Source: Microbacterium sp. LWH11-1.2 (GTDB lineage Bacteria > Actinomycetota > Actinomycetes > Actinomycetales > Microbacteriaceae). From it: 64,000 nucleotides of DNA. Made by a program: the position numbers and the translations under genes. Location: contig NZ_CP151636.1 in assembly GCF_038397745.1 (NCBI RefSeq), positions 2,666,001 through 2,730,000 of the forward strand, written 5' to 3'. The notes beneath the pieces were generated by a model. The model had not been told where the DNA came from. It saw only the letters and a program-made list of their open reading frames with translations, and ran no database searches. This document shows positions 18,548 through 30,266 of this stretch, piece after piece. Position 1 is the stretch's first letter. Each line of letters opens with the position of its first letter.

Positions 18548-19254
18548 CAGGAGTGACGGCCGAGGACAGTCAGCAGTCGGACCTGGCCGCGCGGCTGTCG
18601 GCGATCGACGAGCGCATCGCCGACGCCGCGCGCCGGGCCGACCGCGATCCCGCGGAGATCACTCGGATCGTCGTCACGAAGTTCCACCCCGCATCGCTGG
18701 TGACGGATCTGCAGGCGCTGGGCGTGCGCGAGGTCGGTGAGAACCGGCAGCAGGAGCTCTCCGCCAAGCAGGCCGAGCTCTCGGCACTGGATGTTCGCTG
18801 GCACTTCATCGGCCAGGGGCAGACGAACAAGGCGGCGGCGATCCGACGGAGCGCGGATGTCGTGCACTCGGTCGACCGCGGTCGACTCGCCGATGCGCTG
18901 CACCGCGCCGCGGAAGACGACGATGTGCTCGACGTCCTCGTGCAGGTCAATCTGACGGACGACGCGGGGCGAGGCGGTGTCGCCCCGGCCGAGGCCCGCG
19001 CTCTGGCTGAGCACGTGCTGACTCTGCCGTCCCTGCGTCTGCGCGGGGTGATGGCGGTGGCACCCCTCGACGAGGAGCCTGCCTCGGCGTTCGCCCGTCT
19101 TCGCGGCATCGCCGATGCGATCCGCGAGGTCGAGCCCTCGGCCACCTGGATCTCCGCCGGAATGACGGGTGACTTCGTCGAAGCGATCGACGCGGGCGCG
19201 ACACACCTGCGGATCGGCTCCGCAATCACCGGACCCCGCCCCGACCGGGGTTAA
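18544..19254 (+). CDS. YggS/PROSC-family PLP homeostasis protein
   Basis: 236 residues. Single-domain fold-III PLP protein; family members keep free pyridoxal phosphate in balance and have no strong enzyme activity. Seen: PLP lysine K46 in [36 protein letters not shown], and the C-terminal [27 protein letters not shown] phosphate-binding segment ending [11 protein letters not shown] at 18544 overlaps the ftsZ stop; GTG 18553 is a less likely alternative. The location between ftsZ and sepF is standard in Gram-positive bacteria. Confidence 0.93.
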   Translation: MTGVTAEDSQQSDLAARLSAIDERIADAARRADRDPAEITRIVVTKFHPASLVTDLQALGVREVGENRQQELSAKQAELSALDVRWHFIGQGQTNKAAAIRRSADVVHSVDRGRLADALHRAAEDDDVLDVLVQVNLTDDAGRGGVAPAEARALAEHVLTLPSLRLRGVMAVAPLDEEPASAFARLRGIADAIREVEPSATWISAGMTGDFVEAIDAGATHLRIGSAITGPRPDRG

Positions 19255-19296
19255 CCTGTGAACAGACCACCCCAAACGTTCGAACCGGAGGACACG

Positions 19297-19782
19297 ATGG
19301 GTAACCCGCTGAAGAAGACCATGGTGTATCTCGGCCTCGCCGACGAGGAAGAGGTCTACGAGGAGGAGACGCAGGCTCCGGCCCGCGCCCACCGCGAACG
19401 TGACCGCGACCGCGATCGTGACCGCGAGGAGTCGGCTCCGGCTCCCGTCACGCCGCTGCGCCGCCCGGTCGCCGTCCGTCAGCCTGCTGCCGGCACGGTG
19501 AACGAGATCCTCACGGTGCACCCGAAGCAGTACCGCGACGCTCAGCTGATCGCGGAGAGCTTCCGTGAGGGTGTCCCGGTCATCATCAACCTCTCGCAGA
19601 TGAGCGACGCCGACGCGCGTCGTCTGATCGATTTCGCCAGCGGCCTCTCGCTCGGGCTCTACGGCCGCATCGAGCGCGTGACCTCGAAGGTCTTCCTGCT
19701 CTCGCCGGAGAACATCGCGGTCTCGGGCCAAGGGGGAATCGCGCACGCGGACGCCGAGTCCGCGGGCTTCGACCAGTCGTAG
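19297..19782 (+). CDS. sepF: SepF, FtsZ membrane anchor
   Basis: 161 residues. Begins with the amphipathic membrane-binding helix [19 protein letters not shown] charged linker with alternating Arg-Asp ([13 protein letters not shown]) leads to the globular SepF domain ([20 protein letters not shown] ... [17 protein letters not shown]). It binds the FtsZ C-terminal tail and tethers the ring to the membrane. ATG 19297 is chosen since CCGGAGGAC precedes it and the helix begins there; an in-frame start 39 bases upstream lacks a ribosome site. yggT follows after three bases. Confidence 0.95.
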   Translation: MGNPLKKTMVYLGLADEEEVYEEETQAPARAHRERDRDRDRDREESAPAPVTPLRRPVAVRQPAAGTVNEILTVHPKQYRDAQLIAESFREGVPVIINLSQMSDADARRLIDFASGLSLGLYGRIERVTSKVFLLSPENIAVSGQGGIAHADAESAGFDQS

Positions 19783-19785
19783 CCC

Positions 19786-20082
19786 GTGGAGCTGGTCTCC
19801 GTCGTCGCCAGGATCGTCCATCTGGTGCTGCTGCTCTACATCTTCGTGCTCTTCGCGAGGCTGATCCTGGACTACATCCCGATGTTCAATCGGGAGTGGC
19901 GTCCGAAGGGATTCGGGCTCGTCGTCGCAGAGGCCGCCTACACGGTGACCGATCCGCCCATCCGGTTCTTCCGGCGGATCATCCCCCCGTTGCGGATCGG
20001 CTCGCTGTCGCTGGACTTCGGGTTCGCACTGACGATGCTCATCGTCCTGGTGCTCATGAACATCGTGGGATTGTTCATCTGA
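19786..20082 (+). CDS. YggT family membrane protein
   Basis: 98 residues with two membrane helices: IVHLVLLLYIFVLFARLIL at about 8-26 and FALTMLIVLVLMNIVGLFI at the C-terminus. The cytoplasmic loop holds the family motif DPPIRFFRRIIPP. Function is unresolved; it sits beside sepF in most Gram-positive genomes and has been linked to division and osmotic tolerance. GTG start three bases after the sepF stop. Confidence 0.9.
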   Translation: MELVSVVARIVHLVLLLYIFVLFARLILDYIPMFNREWRPKGFGLVVAEAAYTVTDPPIRFFRRIIPPLRIGSLSLDFGFALTMLIVLVLMNIVGLFI

Positions 20083-20238
20083 CCGACCGGCGAGTTCTCG
20101 CGCCCTGGGTGTCGTGACATCGCGACGCCGAGGCTCGGGGACTATGCTGGCACCCAGGTGCGCGCCCCGGGTTCGCGCCACATAAAGACCGCGCCATAAT
20201 CGTTACTGGCAACCGAACTCATCGAAAGAGGAGCCATC
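20083..20238 (+). promoter_or_regulatory. divIVA upstream region
   Basis: A 156-base gap with two candidate -10 sequences: TATGCT near 20143 and CATAAT at 20194-20199 (with TTCGCG 16 bases before it). The GAAAGAGGAG ribosome site lies just before the divIVA ATG. divIVA is probably transcribed separately from the cluster; the actual start is not certain. Confidence 0.4.
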
Positions 20239-20844
20239 ATGGCACTTACCCCGGATGACGTCGTCACCAAGCAGTTCCAGCACGTCCGCTTCAAGGACGG
20301 CTTCGACCCGGACGAGGTGGACGACTTCCTCGACGAGATCGTCATCGAGTGGCGCAAGGCTCTCGAGGAGAACGTCGAGCTGAAGGCCAAGCTGGCCGCC
20401 TACGAGTCGGGCGCAGCCCCCGCGGCCGCTGAGCCCGCCGCTGCCGCCCCCGTGGTCGCCGAGGCGCCTGCCGCTCCCGTCGCCGAGGTCCCGGCCGAGC
20501 CTGCTCCGTCGGGTTCCGCCACCGCGACGGCCGGCATCATCGAGCTGGCCCAGCGCCTGCACGACGAGCACGTCGCCGAGGGTGAGGCGAAGCGCAACCA
20601 GCTGATCGCCGACGCCGAGGCCGAGGTCGGCCGCATCCGCAGCGAGGCCGAGGCCAAGCAGCGCGAAGAGGCCGCACGTCTGGAGCGCGAGCGCAACACG
20701 CTCGAGGCCCGGATCACCGAGCTCCGCAACTTCGAGCGCGACTACCGGTCGCAGCTCCGCGGCTACATCGAGGGTCAGCTCCGCGACCTCGACGAGAAGT
20801 CGGCCTCCACGGACTCCACGCCGGTCTCCGCGATCGGCCTGTAA
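20239..20844 (+). CDS. divIVA: DivIVA/Wag31 polar growth scaffold
   Basis: 201 residues. Coiled-coil scaffold that marks curved membrane and directs polar peptidoglycan synthesis in actinobacteria. The N-terminal membrane-binding module LTPDDVVTKQFQHVRFKDGFDPDEVDDFLDEI-type region (residues 3-34) is clear. A first coiled coil, an Ala/Pro-rich linker (about 55-92) and a second long coiled coil (about 98-190) follow. GAAAGAGGAG precedes the ATG. In mycobacteria this protein is phosphorylated by PASTA-linked kinases; whether the kinase at the window's left edge does so here is unknown. Confidence 0.95.
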   Translation: MALTPDDVVTKQFQHVRFKDGFDPDEVDDFLDEIVIEWRKALEENVELKAKLAAYESGAAPAAAEPAAAAPVVAEAPAAPVAEVPAEPAPSGSATATAGIIELAQRLHDEHVAEGEAKRNQLIADAEAEVGRIRSEAEAKQREEAARLERERNTLEARITELRNFERDYRSQLRGYIEGQLRDLDEKSASTDSTPVSAIGL

Positions 20845-20853
20845 GGCGCCCTC

Positions 20854-21528
20854 TTGTCAGGACGTCGTCCCCTTCGTCGGTCGGCGGCCGGTGCGATCGT
20901 TGCGATTCTCGCAGCGGTCGTACTGGCCGCCGATCAGTTTGTGAAGTACCTCACCATCGAGCACCTCCCTCTCCATGAGGTCGTGCCCGTGCTCGGGGAG
21001 TTCCTTCAGCTGTATTACATCCGCAATTCGGGCGCGGCCTTCTCGCTCGGCAGCGGAGTGACCTGGATCTTCACCATCGCTCTGAGCGTGGTCGCCGTGG
21101 TCATCATCTGGAAGGCGTTCGACGTCCGCTCCCGTTGGTGGGCAGTCGTCCTCGGCGCGCTGCTCGGCGGCGTGCTCGGCAACCTCACCGACCGTCTCTT
21201 CCGCGAGCCGGGATTCGGCAACGGTCACGTGGTCGACATGATCTCGATGCCGTGGATGATGCCCGCGATCTTCAACGTCGCGGACATCTTCATCGTGACC
21301 GGGATGATCTCGGTCGCGCTGCTCGTCGTGCTCGGTCTGCGTTTCGACGGCACCCGGGAACGGGACCACGCGCCGGTCGAGACAGAAGAGGAGGCCGAGG
21401 CCGCCGCTGTCGCCGCCGAGGACCAGGAGATGCTCGACGACGCGGATGCCGTCGCCGACGCGGATTCCGCATCGGTCGCCGGCGAGGTCGCGTCCGCCGA
21501 GGATTCGTCGCCGTCGGACGGTCGCTGA
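20854..21528 (+). CDS. lspA: lipoprotein signal peptidase
   Basis: 224 residues. Membrane aspartyl protease that removes the signal peptide of diacylglyceryl-modified prolipoproteins; several predicted clients are encoded nearby (ctaC, ssuA, the 49960 lipoprotein). Four membrane helices; catalytic aspartates D113 (GNLTDRLF) and D144 (NVADIF); RNSGAAFS motif. The start is TTG at 20854, nine bases after divIVA, with no stronger alternative. The last 45 residues are a very acidic Ala/Glu/Asp tail not needed by the core family. Confidence 0.94.
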   Translation: MSGRRPLRRSAAGAIVAILAAVVLAADQFVKYLTIEHLPLHEVVPVLGEFLQLYYIRNSGAAFSLGSGVTWIFTIALSVVAVVIIWKAFDVRSRWWAVVLGALLGGVLGNLTDRLFREPGFGNGHVVDMISMPWMMPAIFNVADIFIVTGMISVALLVVLGLRFDGTRERDHAPVETEEEAEAAAVAAEDQEMLDDADAVADADSASVAGEVASAEDSSPSDGR

Positions 21529-21530
21529 CC

Positions 21531-22451
21531 GTGGAGTCGCGGTCCCTTCCCGTCCCCGACGGCATGGACGGCGAGCGCGTCGACGCGGCGCTCGCGCGCA
21601 TGCTCGGCTTCTCCCGCACCTTCGCCGCCGATGTGGCGTCCGCGGGGGGAGTGCAGCTCGACGGCGTCGTCCTGGACAAGTCGGATCGTCTGCGAGGCGG
21701 CGCCTGGCTCGAGGTCGAGTGGCAGCCCAAGGAGGCGCCGAGGATCATCCCGATCGCCGTCCCCGAGTTGGGCATCGTCTACGACGATGACGACATCGTC
21801 GTGGTCGACAAGCCCTCGGGCGTCGCAGCTCACCCGTCGGTCGGGTGGGAGGGGCCCACGGTCATCGGCGCCCTCGCCGCGGCGGGATTCCGCATCGCGA
21901 CCAGCGGTGCGGCCGAGCGTCAGGGGGTCGTGCACCGTCTCGACGTGGGAACCAGCGGCCTGATGGTGGTCGCCAAGACCGAGGCCGCGTACACGGCTCT
22001 CAAGCACGCGTTCAAGGAGCGTACGGTCGAGAAGATCTACCACGCCGTCGTGCAGGGGCATCCGGATCCGCTCGCCGGCACGATCGACGCTCCGATCGGT
22101 CGCCATCCGAACCACTCGTGGAAGTTCGCCGTCGTCCCGGACGGGAAGCCCTCCGTGACGCACTACGAGACCCTGGAGGCGTTCCCGGGGGCCTCGCTCC
22201 TCGAGATCCATCTGGAGACCGGGCGCACCCATCAGATCCGCGTGCACATGGCGGCGCACCGGCATCCGTGCGTCGGCGACCCGCTCTACGGCGCCGACCC
22301 GACGCTGTCCGCCAGGCTCGGCCTGACGCGGCAGTGGCTGCACGCACACCAGCTGGCCTTCACCCACCCGGCGACGGGGGAGTGGGTGCAGTTCGCGTCG
22401 CCGTATCCCGCGGACTTCCAGCACGCGCTCGATGTGCTCCGCGGAGAGTAG
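21531..22451 (+). CDS. RluA-family 23S rRNA pseudouridine synthase
   Basis: 306 residues. An N-terminal S4-like RNA-binding region ([21 protein letters not shown]) is followed by the catalytic domain with [19 protein letters not shown]138 is the catalytic aspartate. Also seen: [10 protein letters not shown] and [11 protein letters not shown]. Isomerises specific uridines in rRNA; the exact site (RluD-like) is inferred. GTG start three bases after lspA, the usual lspA-rluD pairing. Confidence 0.92.
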   Translation: MESRSLPVPDGMDGERVDAALARMLGFSRTFAADVASAGGVQLDGVVLDKSDRLRGGAWLEVEWQPKEAPRIIPIAVPELGIVYDDDDIVVVDKPSGVAAHPSVGWEGPTVIGALAAAGFRIATSGAAERQGVVHRLDVGTSGLMVVAKTEAAYTALKHAFKERTVEKIYHAVVQGHPDPLAGTIDAPIGRHPNHSWKFAVVPDGKPSVTHYETLEAFPGASLLEIHLETGRTHQIRVHMAAHRHPCVGDPLYGADPTLSARLGLTRQWLHAHQLAFTHPATGEWVQFASPYPADFQHALDVLRGE

Positions 22452-22520
22452 TCCGCGCCGATCTGGGCCGCTGAGCCCGTCGAAGCGTGCGATGTCGCCG
22501 GGGTGCGCCACACTGGGCGC

Positions 22521-23120
22521 ATGAGCATCGAGGTGCGTCCGGCGACCGTGTTCGACGACGTCGCGACGCTGGTGGGGCCGAAGAAGCCGACGTCGAACGT
22601 CTGCTTCTGTCTGAGCTATCGCATCGGCAGCAAGGAGAACGTCGCGCTGAAAGGAAATGCGCGCGCCGACCGGGTGCGGGAGCTGTGCCATCAGGATCCG
22701 CCGCCGGGCGTGATCGCCTACCTCGACGACGAGCCGGTCGGCTGGGCGGCCCTGCATCCGCGGAGTGAGACGAGCTTCGCGCGCAATCGGCTCATCCCGC
22801 ACATCGACGACCTCGACGTGTGGTCGCTGTGGTGCTTCCGGGTTCGGCCTGGGCACCGCAGACAGGGCATCTCGCACGCGCTGATCGAGGGCGCCGTCGC
22901 CTACGCGAAGAAGCGCGGGGCCCCTGCGATCGAGGGATATCCCGTCGACAACCGCGGCGAGAAGGTGAACCTCACGATGGCGTACGTCGGCACGAGGAGC
23001 CTGTTCGAAGACGCCGGATTCACGAAGGCGGCCGACACGGACTCGGTCCTCGACGGCTTCCCGCGCGTGCTCATGCGCCTCGATCTGACGGCATCGAAGA
23101 AGTCGTCGAAGAAAACGTGA
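22521..23120 (+). CDS. GNAT family N-acetyltransferase
   Basis: 199 residues. Acetyl-CoA-dependent acetyltransferase of unknown substrate. The acetyl-CoA-binding motif A is clear: CFRVRPGHRRQGISHALIEG near residues 111-130, followed by a beta-bulge region GYPVDNRG and SLFEDAGFTK. The N-terminal part contains a Cys-rich stretch (SNVCFCLSYRIG). ATG 22521 is used; CACACT lies six bases before it, a possible weak leaderless promoter. It stands alone between the rRNA synthase and the first sigma factor. Confidence 0.85.
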   Translation: MSIEVRPATVFDDVATLVGPKKPTSNVCFCLSYRIGSKENVALKGNARADRVRELCHQDPPPGVIAYLDDEPVGWAALHPRSETSFARNRLIPHIDDLDVWSLWCFRVRPGHRRQGISHALIEGAVAYAKKRGAPAIEGYPVDNRGEKVNLTMAYVGTRSLFEDAGFTKAADTDSVLDGFPRVLMRLDLTASKKSSKKT

Positions 23121-23151
23121 ACCCATCCGGGGCGCACGGACAATACACAGC

Positions 23152-23760
23152 GTGAGCACAGACAGCGAGATCATCCAACGGTCTCTGGACCAACCATCAG
23201 CCTTCGCCCAGCTGTTCGATCGACATGCGCGCGTGGTCAACGCCTTCGCGACGTACCGGATCGGCCGGCATGCGGCGGAGGACGTCCTGAGCGAGACGTT
23301 CCTCGTGGCGTTCCGACGTCGCGCGGACTTCGATCGTGACGTCGAGTCGGCCGTGCCCTGGCTGCTCGGCATCGCCTCCCGCCTCATCCGCCGACACCGC
23401 GCAGTGGAGGCCAAGCACTGGCGTTCGTTCGCGGCGGCCGTCTCGGGTGAGGAGCATTCCTCCGAGGGAGGTGTCGACGACGCGATGACGCGGATCGACG
23501 CGGAGCGCGAGGTCGCAGGGCTCAGAGCACGTATCGCCGCGCTCGCGCCGAGGGATCGGGAGACGCTCCTGCTCTACGCATGGCAGGGGTTGTCCTACGA
23601 CGAGGTGGCGACAGCGCTCGGCGTCCCGGTCGGGACCGTCCGTTCGCGGTTGAACCGCGTGCGGAAGCGCCTGGACCCCGTTCGCAGGGCGCATGCGAGG
23701 CGACAGACAGAGATACAGACAGAGACGCAGACAGACCGAGCAGCAGGGAGCATCCGATGA
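23152..23760 (+). CDS. ECF-type RNA polymerase sigma factor, copy 1
   Basis: 202 residues. Sigma-70 family factor of ECF type: region 2 is LFDRHARVVNAFA ... EDVLSETFLVAFRR, and region 4 is RDRETLLLYAWQGLSYDEVATALGVPVGTVRSRLNRVRKRL with a helix-turn-helix. It redirects RNA polymerase to a small promoter set. GTG start. Its stop overlaps the start of the partner membrane protein (ATGA), so the two are made together. The C-terminal tail is a short QTEI/QTET/QTDR repeat. It is closely similar to the second copy at 24911, including shared bases just before the start. Confidence 0.9.
   Translation: MSTDSEIIQRSLDQPSAFAQLFDRHARVVNAFATYRIGRHAAEDVLSETFLVAFRRRADFDRDVESAVPWLLGIASRLIRRHRAVEAKHWRSFAAAVSGEEHSSEGGVDDAMTRIDAEREVAGLRARIAALAPRDRETLLLYAWQGLSYDEVATALGVPVGTVRSRLNRVRKRLDPVRRAHARRQTEIQTETQTDRAAGSIR
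23703..23738 (+). repeat. 12-base tandem repeat, three units
   Basis: ACAGACAGAGAT, ACAGACAGAGAC and the degenerate GCAGACAGACCG, at the 3' end of the first sigma gene. Each unit encodes four residues (QTEI, QTET, QTDR), so copy-number change would keep the frame. It ends 18 bases before the partner gene's start. Confidence 0.7.
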
Positions 23761-24869
23761 ACGTTTTCGAGAAGGTGCAGGAGACCCGACCGGAGATCGA
23801 CGGGGCCGAGGAGAACATCTCGGCGGCGCGGGTGCGACTCCTGAGTGAGATCCACGCCGAACAGCGCCCTGCGCGGTCGCGCGCGGCACGACGCCCGTGG
23901 ATCATCACGGCCGGCCTGGTGGGCGCCGCCGCGGCGGTGACCGCCGGTGTTCTCGTGGTCGGCAACCTCACGACGCCGACGACCGGAAGGGTCGAGGCCA
24001 TTCCGACCATCGTGCCGAAGCCGTCGGTGGAGCCCACACCGGAGCCGACGGTGGAGCCGTTGACGGCCGCCGGAGCGTTCAGCGCGGCAGGAGCATCCGC
24101 GAGCACGTTCACCGGATTGACGGTCGCACCGGGGCAGTATCTGAGGGTGCACACCGACTCCGAACAGATGGTCTACCAGCACCCGGACACCGGGGTGGGA
24201 GAATTCCAGACTGATCGATCGACCGCGGCGAACGCCTGGATGGATGCCGTCTCCTGGGACAACTACGTCCCCGCGGACACATCGTCCGACTGGTACTCCG
24301 TGGGGGGCCAGGTCGAGATCCTGCAGGAGTTCGGCCCCGATGCCGCCGCGCTCGCGGAACAACATGTGCAGGAGATCGGCGGGCCGAGTGGGCCGAACAC
24401 GTTCGCCGGCGGGATTCCGCCCTGGGAGACCTCGAGCGGTTTCTCGATGCACTCCTTCTGGCAGGACATGCCTCGCGATCCGGCCCAGCTGATCGCGTGG
24501 ATCAGGCAGAATCAGGGTTCCGTGACGGGGGACCAGGACTACAAGGTCGGTTGGGTGCTGGTGGACCTGCTCGCGAAGAACGTCGGGTCACCCGACGTCC
24601 GATCGGCGATGTACGGTGCGCTGAGCATGCTCAGCGGCTCGGAGATCGTCGAGACCCAGGGGAACATCGTCACGCTGAGCTTCTCCGCTGCTGAGCAGGC
24701 GCTGTCCGGTACTGACGGCATCCGACGTCGGACAGTGACCATCGACATCTCGTCGGGGCTCGTCCTCGAGAAGACGGTGACGCTCGATGTCGCGTCGCCC
24801 CTGGTCCCCGCGGACCTCCCGGACGAGCGGTACACCTACACCGTGAGCGTCGTCGACGCGCTGCCGTGA
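23757..24869 (+). CDS. membrane-anchored CU044_5270-type partner of ECF sigma, copy 1
   Basis: 370 residues. A cytoplasmic N-terminal segment of about 45 residues (MNVFEKVQETRPEIDG) is followed by one membrane helix (IITAGLVGAAAAVTAGVLVVG), a Pro/Glu-rich linker and an external domain of about 270 residues. This layout, and translational coupling to a sigma factor (ATGA), is what one expects of an anti-sigma or signal-sensing partner, but no known anti-sigma zinc motif is seen. The CU044_5270 family name is from recognition of the general layout; function is unknown. CAGCAGGGAG supplies the ribosome site within the sigma gene. Confidence 0.75.
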   Translation: MNVFEKVQETRPEIDGAEENISAARVRLLSEIHAEQRPARSRAARRPWIITAGLVGAAAAVTAGVLVVGNLTTPTTGRVEAIPTIVPKPSVEPTPEPTVEPLTAAGAFSAAGASASTFTGLTVAPGQYLRVHTDSEQMVYQHPDTGVGEFQTDRSTAANAWMDAVSWDNYVPADTSSDWYSVGGQVEILQEFGPDAAALAEQHVQEIGGPSGPNTFAGGIPPWETSSGFSMHSFWQDMPRDPAQLIAWIRQNQGSVTGDQDYKVGWVLVDLLAKNVGSPDVRSAMYGALSMLSGSEIVETQGNIVTLSFSAAEQALSGTDGIRRRTVTIDISSGLVLEKTVTLDVASPLVPADLPDERYTYTVSVVDALP

Positions 24870-24910
24870 CGAATTTCGAACCGTCTGCGCTCTCCGGGGC
24901 AATACATAGT

Positions 24911-25516
24911 GTGAGCACAGACAGCGAGATCATTCAGCGGTCGCTCGGGCAGCCCCGAGCCTTCGCCGAACTGTTCGATCGGCACGCCAGGACGGTGGGC
25001 GGCTATGCCGCCCGCCGTCTCGGGGCCGATGCGGGCGAGGACATCCTCAGTGAGACGTTCCTGGTCGCGTTCGCACGACGGAAGTCGTTCGACACTTCCT
25101 GGGACTCGGCGCTTCCCTGGTTGTACGGGATAGCTTCGCGACTGATCAGGAAGCATCGGGCCCGAGAGGCCAAGCACTTCCGGTCGAGCGTCGAGTCCGC
25201 GCAGCGCGAGGAGCACATCTCCCACGGAGACCTCGAGACGACGATCGCGCGTCTCGACGCCGAGATATCCACCCGCGAGCTGGCGCCGCGGATCGCGGCC
25301 CTCTCGGCCAAGGACCGGGAGACCCTCCTGCTCTACGCCTGGGGAGACCTGACCTATGAAGAGGTCGCCGTCGCCCTGGGCGTCCCCGTCGGGACCGTCC
25401 GGTCCCGGATGAACCGCGTTCGGACGCGGTTGGATCCGGCCAGGGCGATCACCCGAGAACGAGCAATGAATGACAAGGAAGGAGCGGTCGATGGACGTTT
25501 TCGAGCGCGTGCGTGA
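24911..25516 (+). CDS. ECF-type RNA polymerase sigma factor, copy 2
   Basis: 201 residues, closely similar along its length to copy 1. Region 2: LFDRHARTVGGYAARRLGADAGEDILSETFLVAF (pieces); region 4: KDRETLLLYAWGDLTYEEVAVALGVPVGTVRSRMNRVRTRL. GTG 24911 is preferred over the in-frame GTG 24866 because homology with copy 1 begins exactly there (MSTDSEIIQRSL) and the bases CAATACA-AG-GTG just upstream are shared. The 3' end overlaps the second partner gene by 26 bases. The target promoters are unknown. Confidence 0.9.
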   Translation: MSTDSEIIQRSLGQPRAFAELFDRHARTVGGYAARRLGADAGEDILSETFLVAFARRKSFDTSWDSALPWLYGIASRLIRKHRAREAKHFRSSVESAQREEHISHGDLETTIARLDAEISTRELAPRIAALSAKDRETLLLYAWGDLTYEEVAVALGVPVGTVRSRMNRVRTRLDPARAITRERAMNDKEGAVDGRFRARA

Positions 25517-26588
25517 CGTGAATGCAGGAACCGGCCTGACGGAGGATCGGATCATCGGTGCCCGCATACGGCTTCTCCAGGGGATCGACGACAGCCGCAG
25601 TGCGGAGCGCAAGCGCCTCCTGAAGAGGCCGATGTTCCTGATCGCCGGCGCGGTGGCCGGAGCGGCCGCGGTGACGGCGGGCGTCGTCGTGGTCAGCCAA
25701 CTCACGGCACCCTCTCCACACGTGGAGGCTATTCCCGCGCCCACGGCGGGACCTCGTGAGCCCGGCCAGACCGTTCCGAAACCGGAGCCGACCTCCGGCA
25801 CGACGATCACGGAACCGTACCCCGGCACGACCCCGCAGGCCGGGCAGTATCTTCACGTGGGGATCACATCGGAGCGCCTGCTCTACCGGGACGGGCGCGT
25901 GTTCGTCTGGCCGGCGCACGGCGATTTCCCGCCGATCTCCGGCCTGTTGGTCCGTGAGTACAGTCAGACCTACGTCCCTGCCGATCGATCGGGCGACTGG
26001 TATTTCGAGTGGGGGCCGAGCTCCGAACGGGTGCAGTTCTTCCCGGAGGATCAAGGTCCGGCGGGCGAGCTCGCCTGGGACAACCAGGTTCCGGTGAACC
26101 CCGAGGTCATCGGGAGCTGGAACACCGGCGGCCAGCCGGGCGACGGCGACGTGCAGACCGGTTCGACCGCCTGGTACGCGCCCTATCCTCGCGATCCCCA
26201 AGCGCTGCTCGACTACCTCCGCGCTCAGGCTGCGACCTACGCCGAGTCGCCGGAAGCCGTCGACGACGCCCTGATCGACAATCTCATCTTCACGATCCAG
26301 TCCAACATCGCCCCGGCGGACGTGCGAGCGGCCTTCATCGGCGCCCTCGAACTCAGCGGGCTCGCACAGAAAGAGACGACGGCGGACGGGAAGACGAGAT
26401 ACCAGGTGCACCGCGCACTCTTCGATGCCCGCACCGAAACGCTCACGATCGACCCCGCGACGGGATGGGCGACCGAGTACACGCTGCGGTACGACCGCAC
26501 CGACGGGGCAGCGGGGGACATGGTACCGGCGAACATCCCGGACATCCGGGCCACCTACACGGTCTCCATCGTCAACTCCGTCCCGTAG
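25491..26588 (+). CDS. membrane-anchored CU044_5270-type partner of ECF sigma, copy 2
   Basis: 365 residues with the same plan as copy 1: short cytoplasmic head MDVFERVRDV, one membrane helix (FLIAGAVAGAAAVTAGVVVV), Pro-rich linker, and an external domain. Local matches to copy 1 include GQYLHVGITSE versus GQYLRVHTDSE and VPADRSGDWYF versus VPADTSSDWYS, and both end in YTVSIVNSVP or YTVSVVDALP. The external domains otherwise differ, so the two may sense different signals. AAGGAAGGAG before ATG 25491 decides the start. A terminator follows. Confidence 0.75.
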   Translation: MDVFERVRDVNAGTGLTEDRIIGARIRLLQGIDDSRSAERKRLLKRPMFLIAGAVAGAAAVTAGVVVVSQLTAPSPHVEAIPAPTAGPREPGQTVPKPEPTSGTTITEPYPGTTPQAGQYLHVGITSERLLYRDGRVFVWPAHGDFPPISGLLVREYSQTYVPADRSGDWYFEWGPSSERVQFFPEDQGPAGELAWDNQVPVNPEVIGSWNTGGQPGDGDVQTGSTAWYAPYPRDPQALLDYLRAQAATYAESPEAVDDALIDNLIFTIQSNIAPADVRAAFIGALELSGLAQKETTADGKTRYQVHRALFDARTETLTIDPATGWATEYTLRYDRTDGAAGDMVPANIPDIRATYTVSIVNSVP

Positions 26589-26603
26589 TCCGGAGGGGCC
26601 GAG

Positions 26604-26637
26604 GAGCCCCGGCACCTATCTCGGTGCCGGGGCTCTT
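26604..26637 (+). terminator. Rho-independent terminator after sigma/partner block
   Basis: 13-base-pair stem GAGCCCCGGCACC / GGTGCCGGGGCTC with a 6-base loop and only two T residues after it, typical of GC-rich actinobacterial hairpins. Confidence 0.75.
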
Positions 26638-26663
26638 CGGCGTCCGACGTCGGATGCCGAAAG

Positions 26664-26669
26664 TAGACT
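26664..26669 (+). promoter_or_regulatory. -10 element of dnaE (leaderless)
   Basis: TAGACT, then seven bases, then the dnaE ATG at 26677. Confidence 0.55.
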
Positions 26670-26676
26670 CGAAGGC

Positions 26677-30195
<3,519 letters not shown>

Positions 30196-30200
30196 GCGGG

Positions 30201-30206
30201 TAGGAT
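30201..30206 (+). promoter_or_regulatory. -10 element of the 30267 gene
   Basis: TAGGAT just after the dnaE stop, with a leader of about 55 bases containing a GGGGC / GCCCC hairpin and the GAAAGGACG ribosome site. Confidence 0.4.
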
Positions 30207-30266
30207 CGTGAGCCGTCGGGGGGCGATCAACGCGCCCCGGACGAGCACCGTGACGAAAGGACGACC

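Noticed and set aside
17419..20181. Very long open frame on the minus strand (about 920 codons) opposite ftsZ-sepF-yggT
   Set aside because: Typical of third-position GC bias opposite real genes; composition is Arg/His/Gly-rich and the plus-strand genes are certain.
21135..21530. 132-codon N-terminal extension of the RluA-family protein
   Set aside because: It is lspA read in another frame, Arg-rich and without homology; GTG 21531 just after the lspA stop is the start.
26425..26676. 84-codon N-terminal extension of dnaE
   Set aside because: It reads the end of the previous gene and its terminator in another frame; the conserved PHP domain starts right after ATG 26677.
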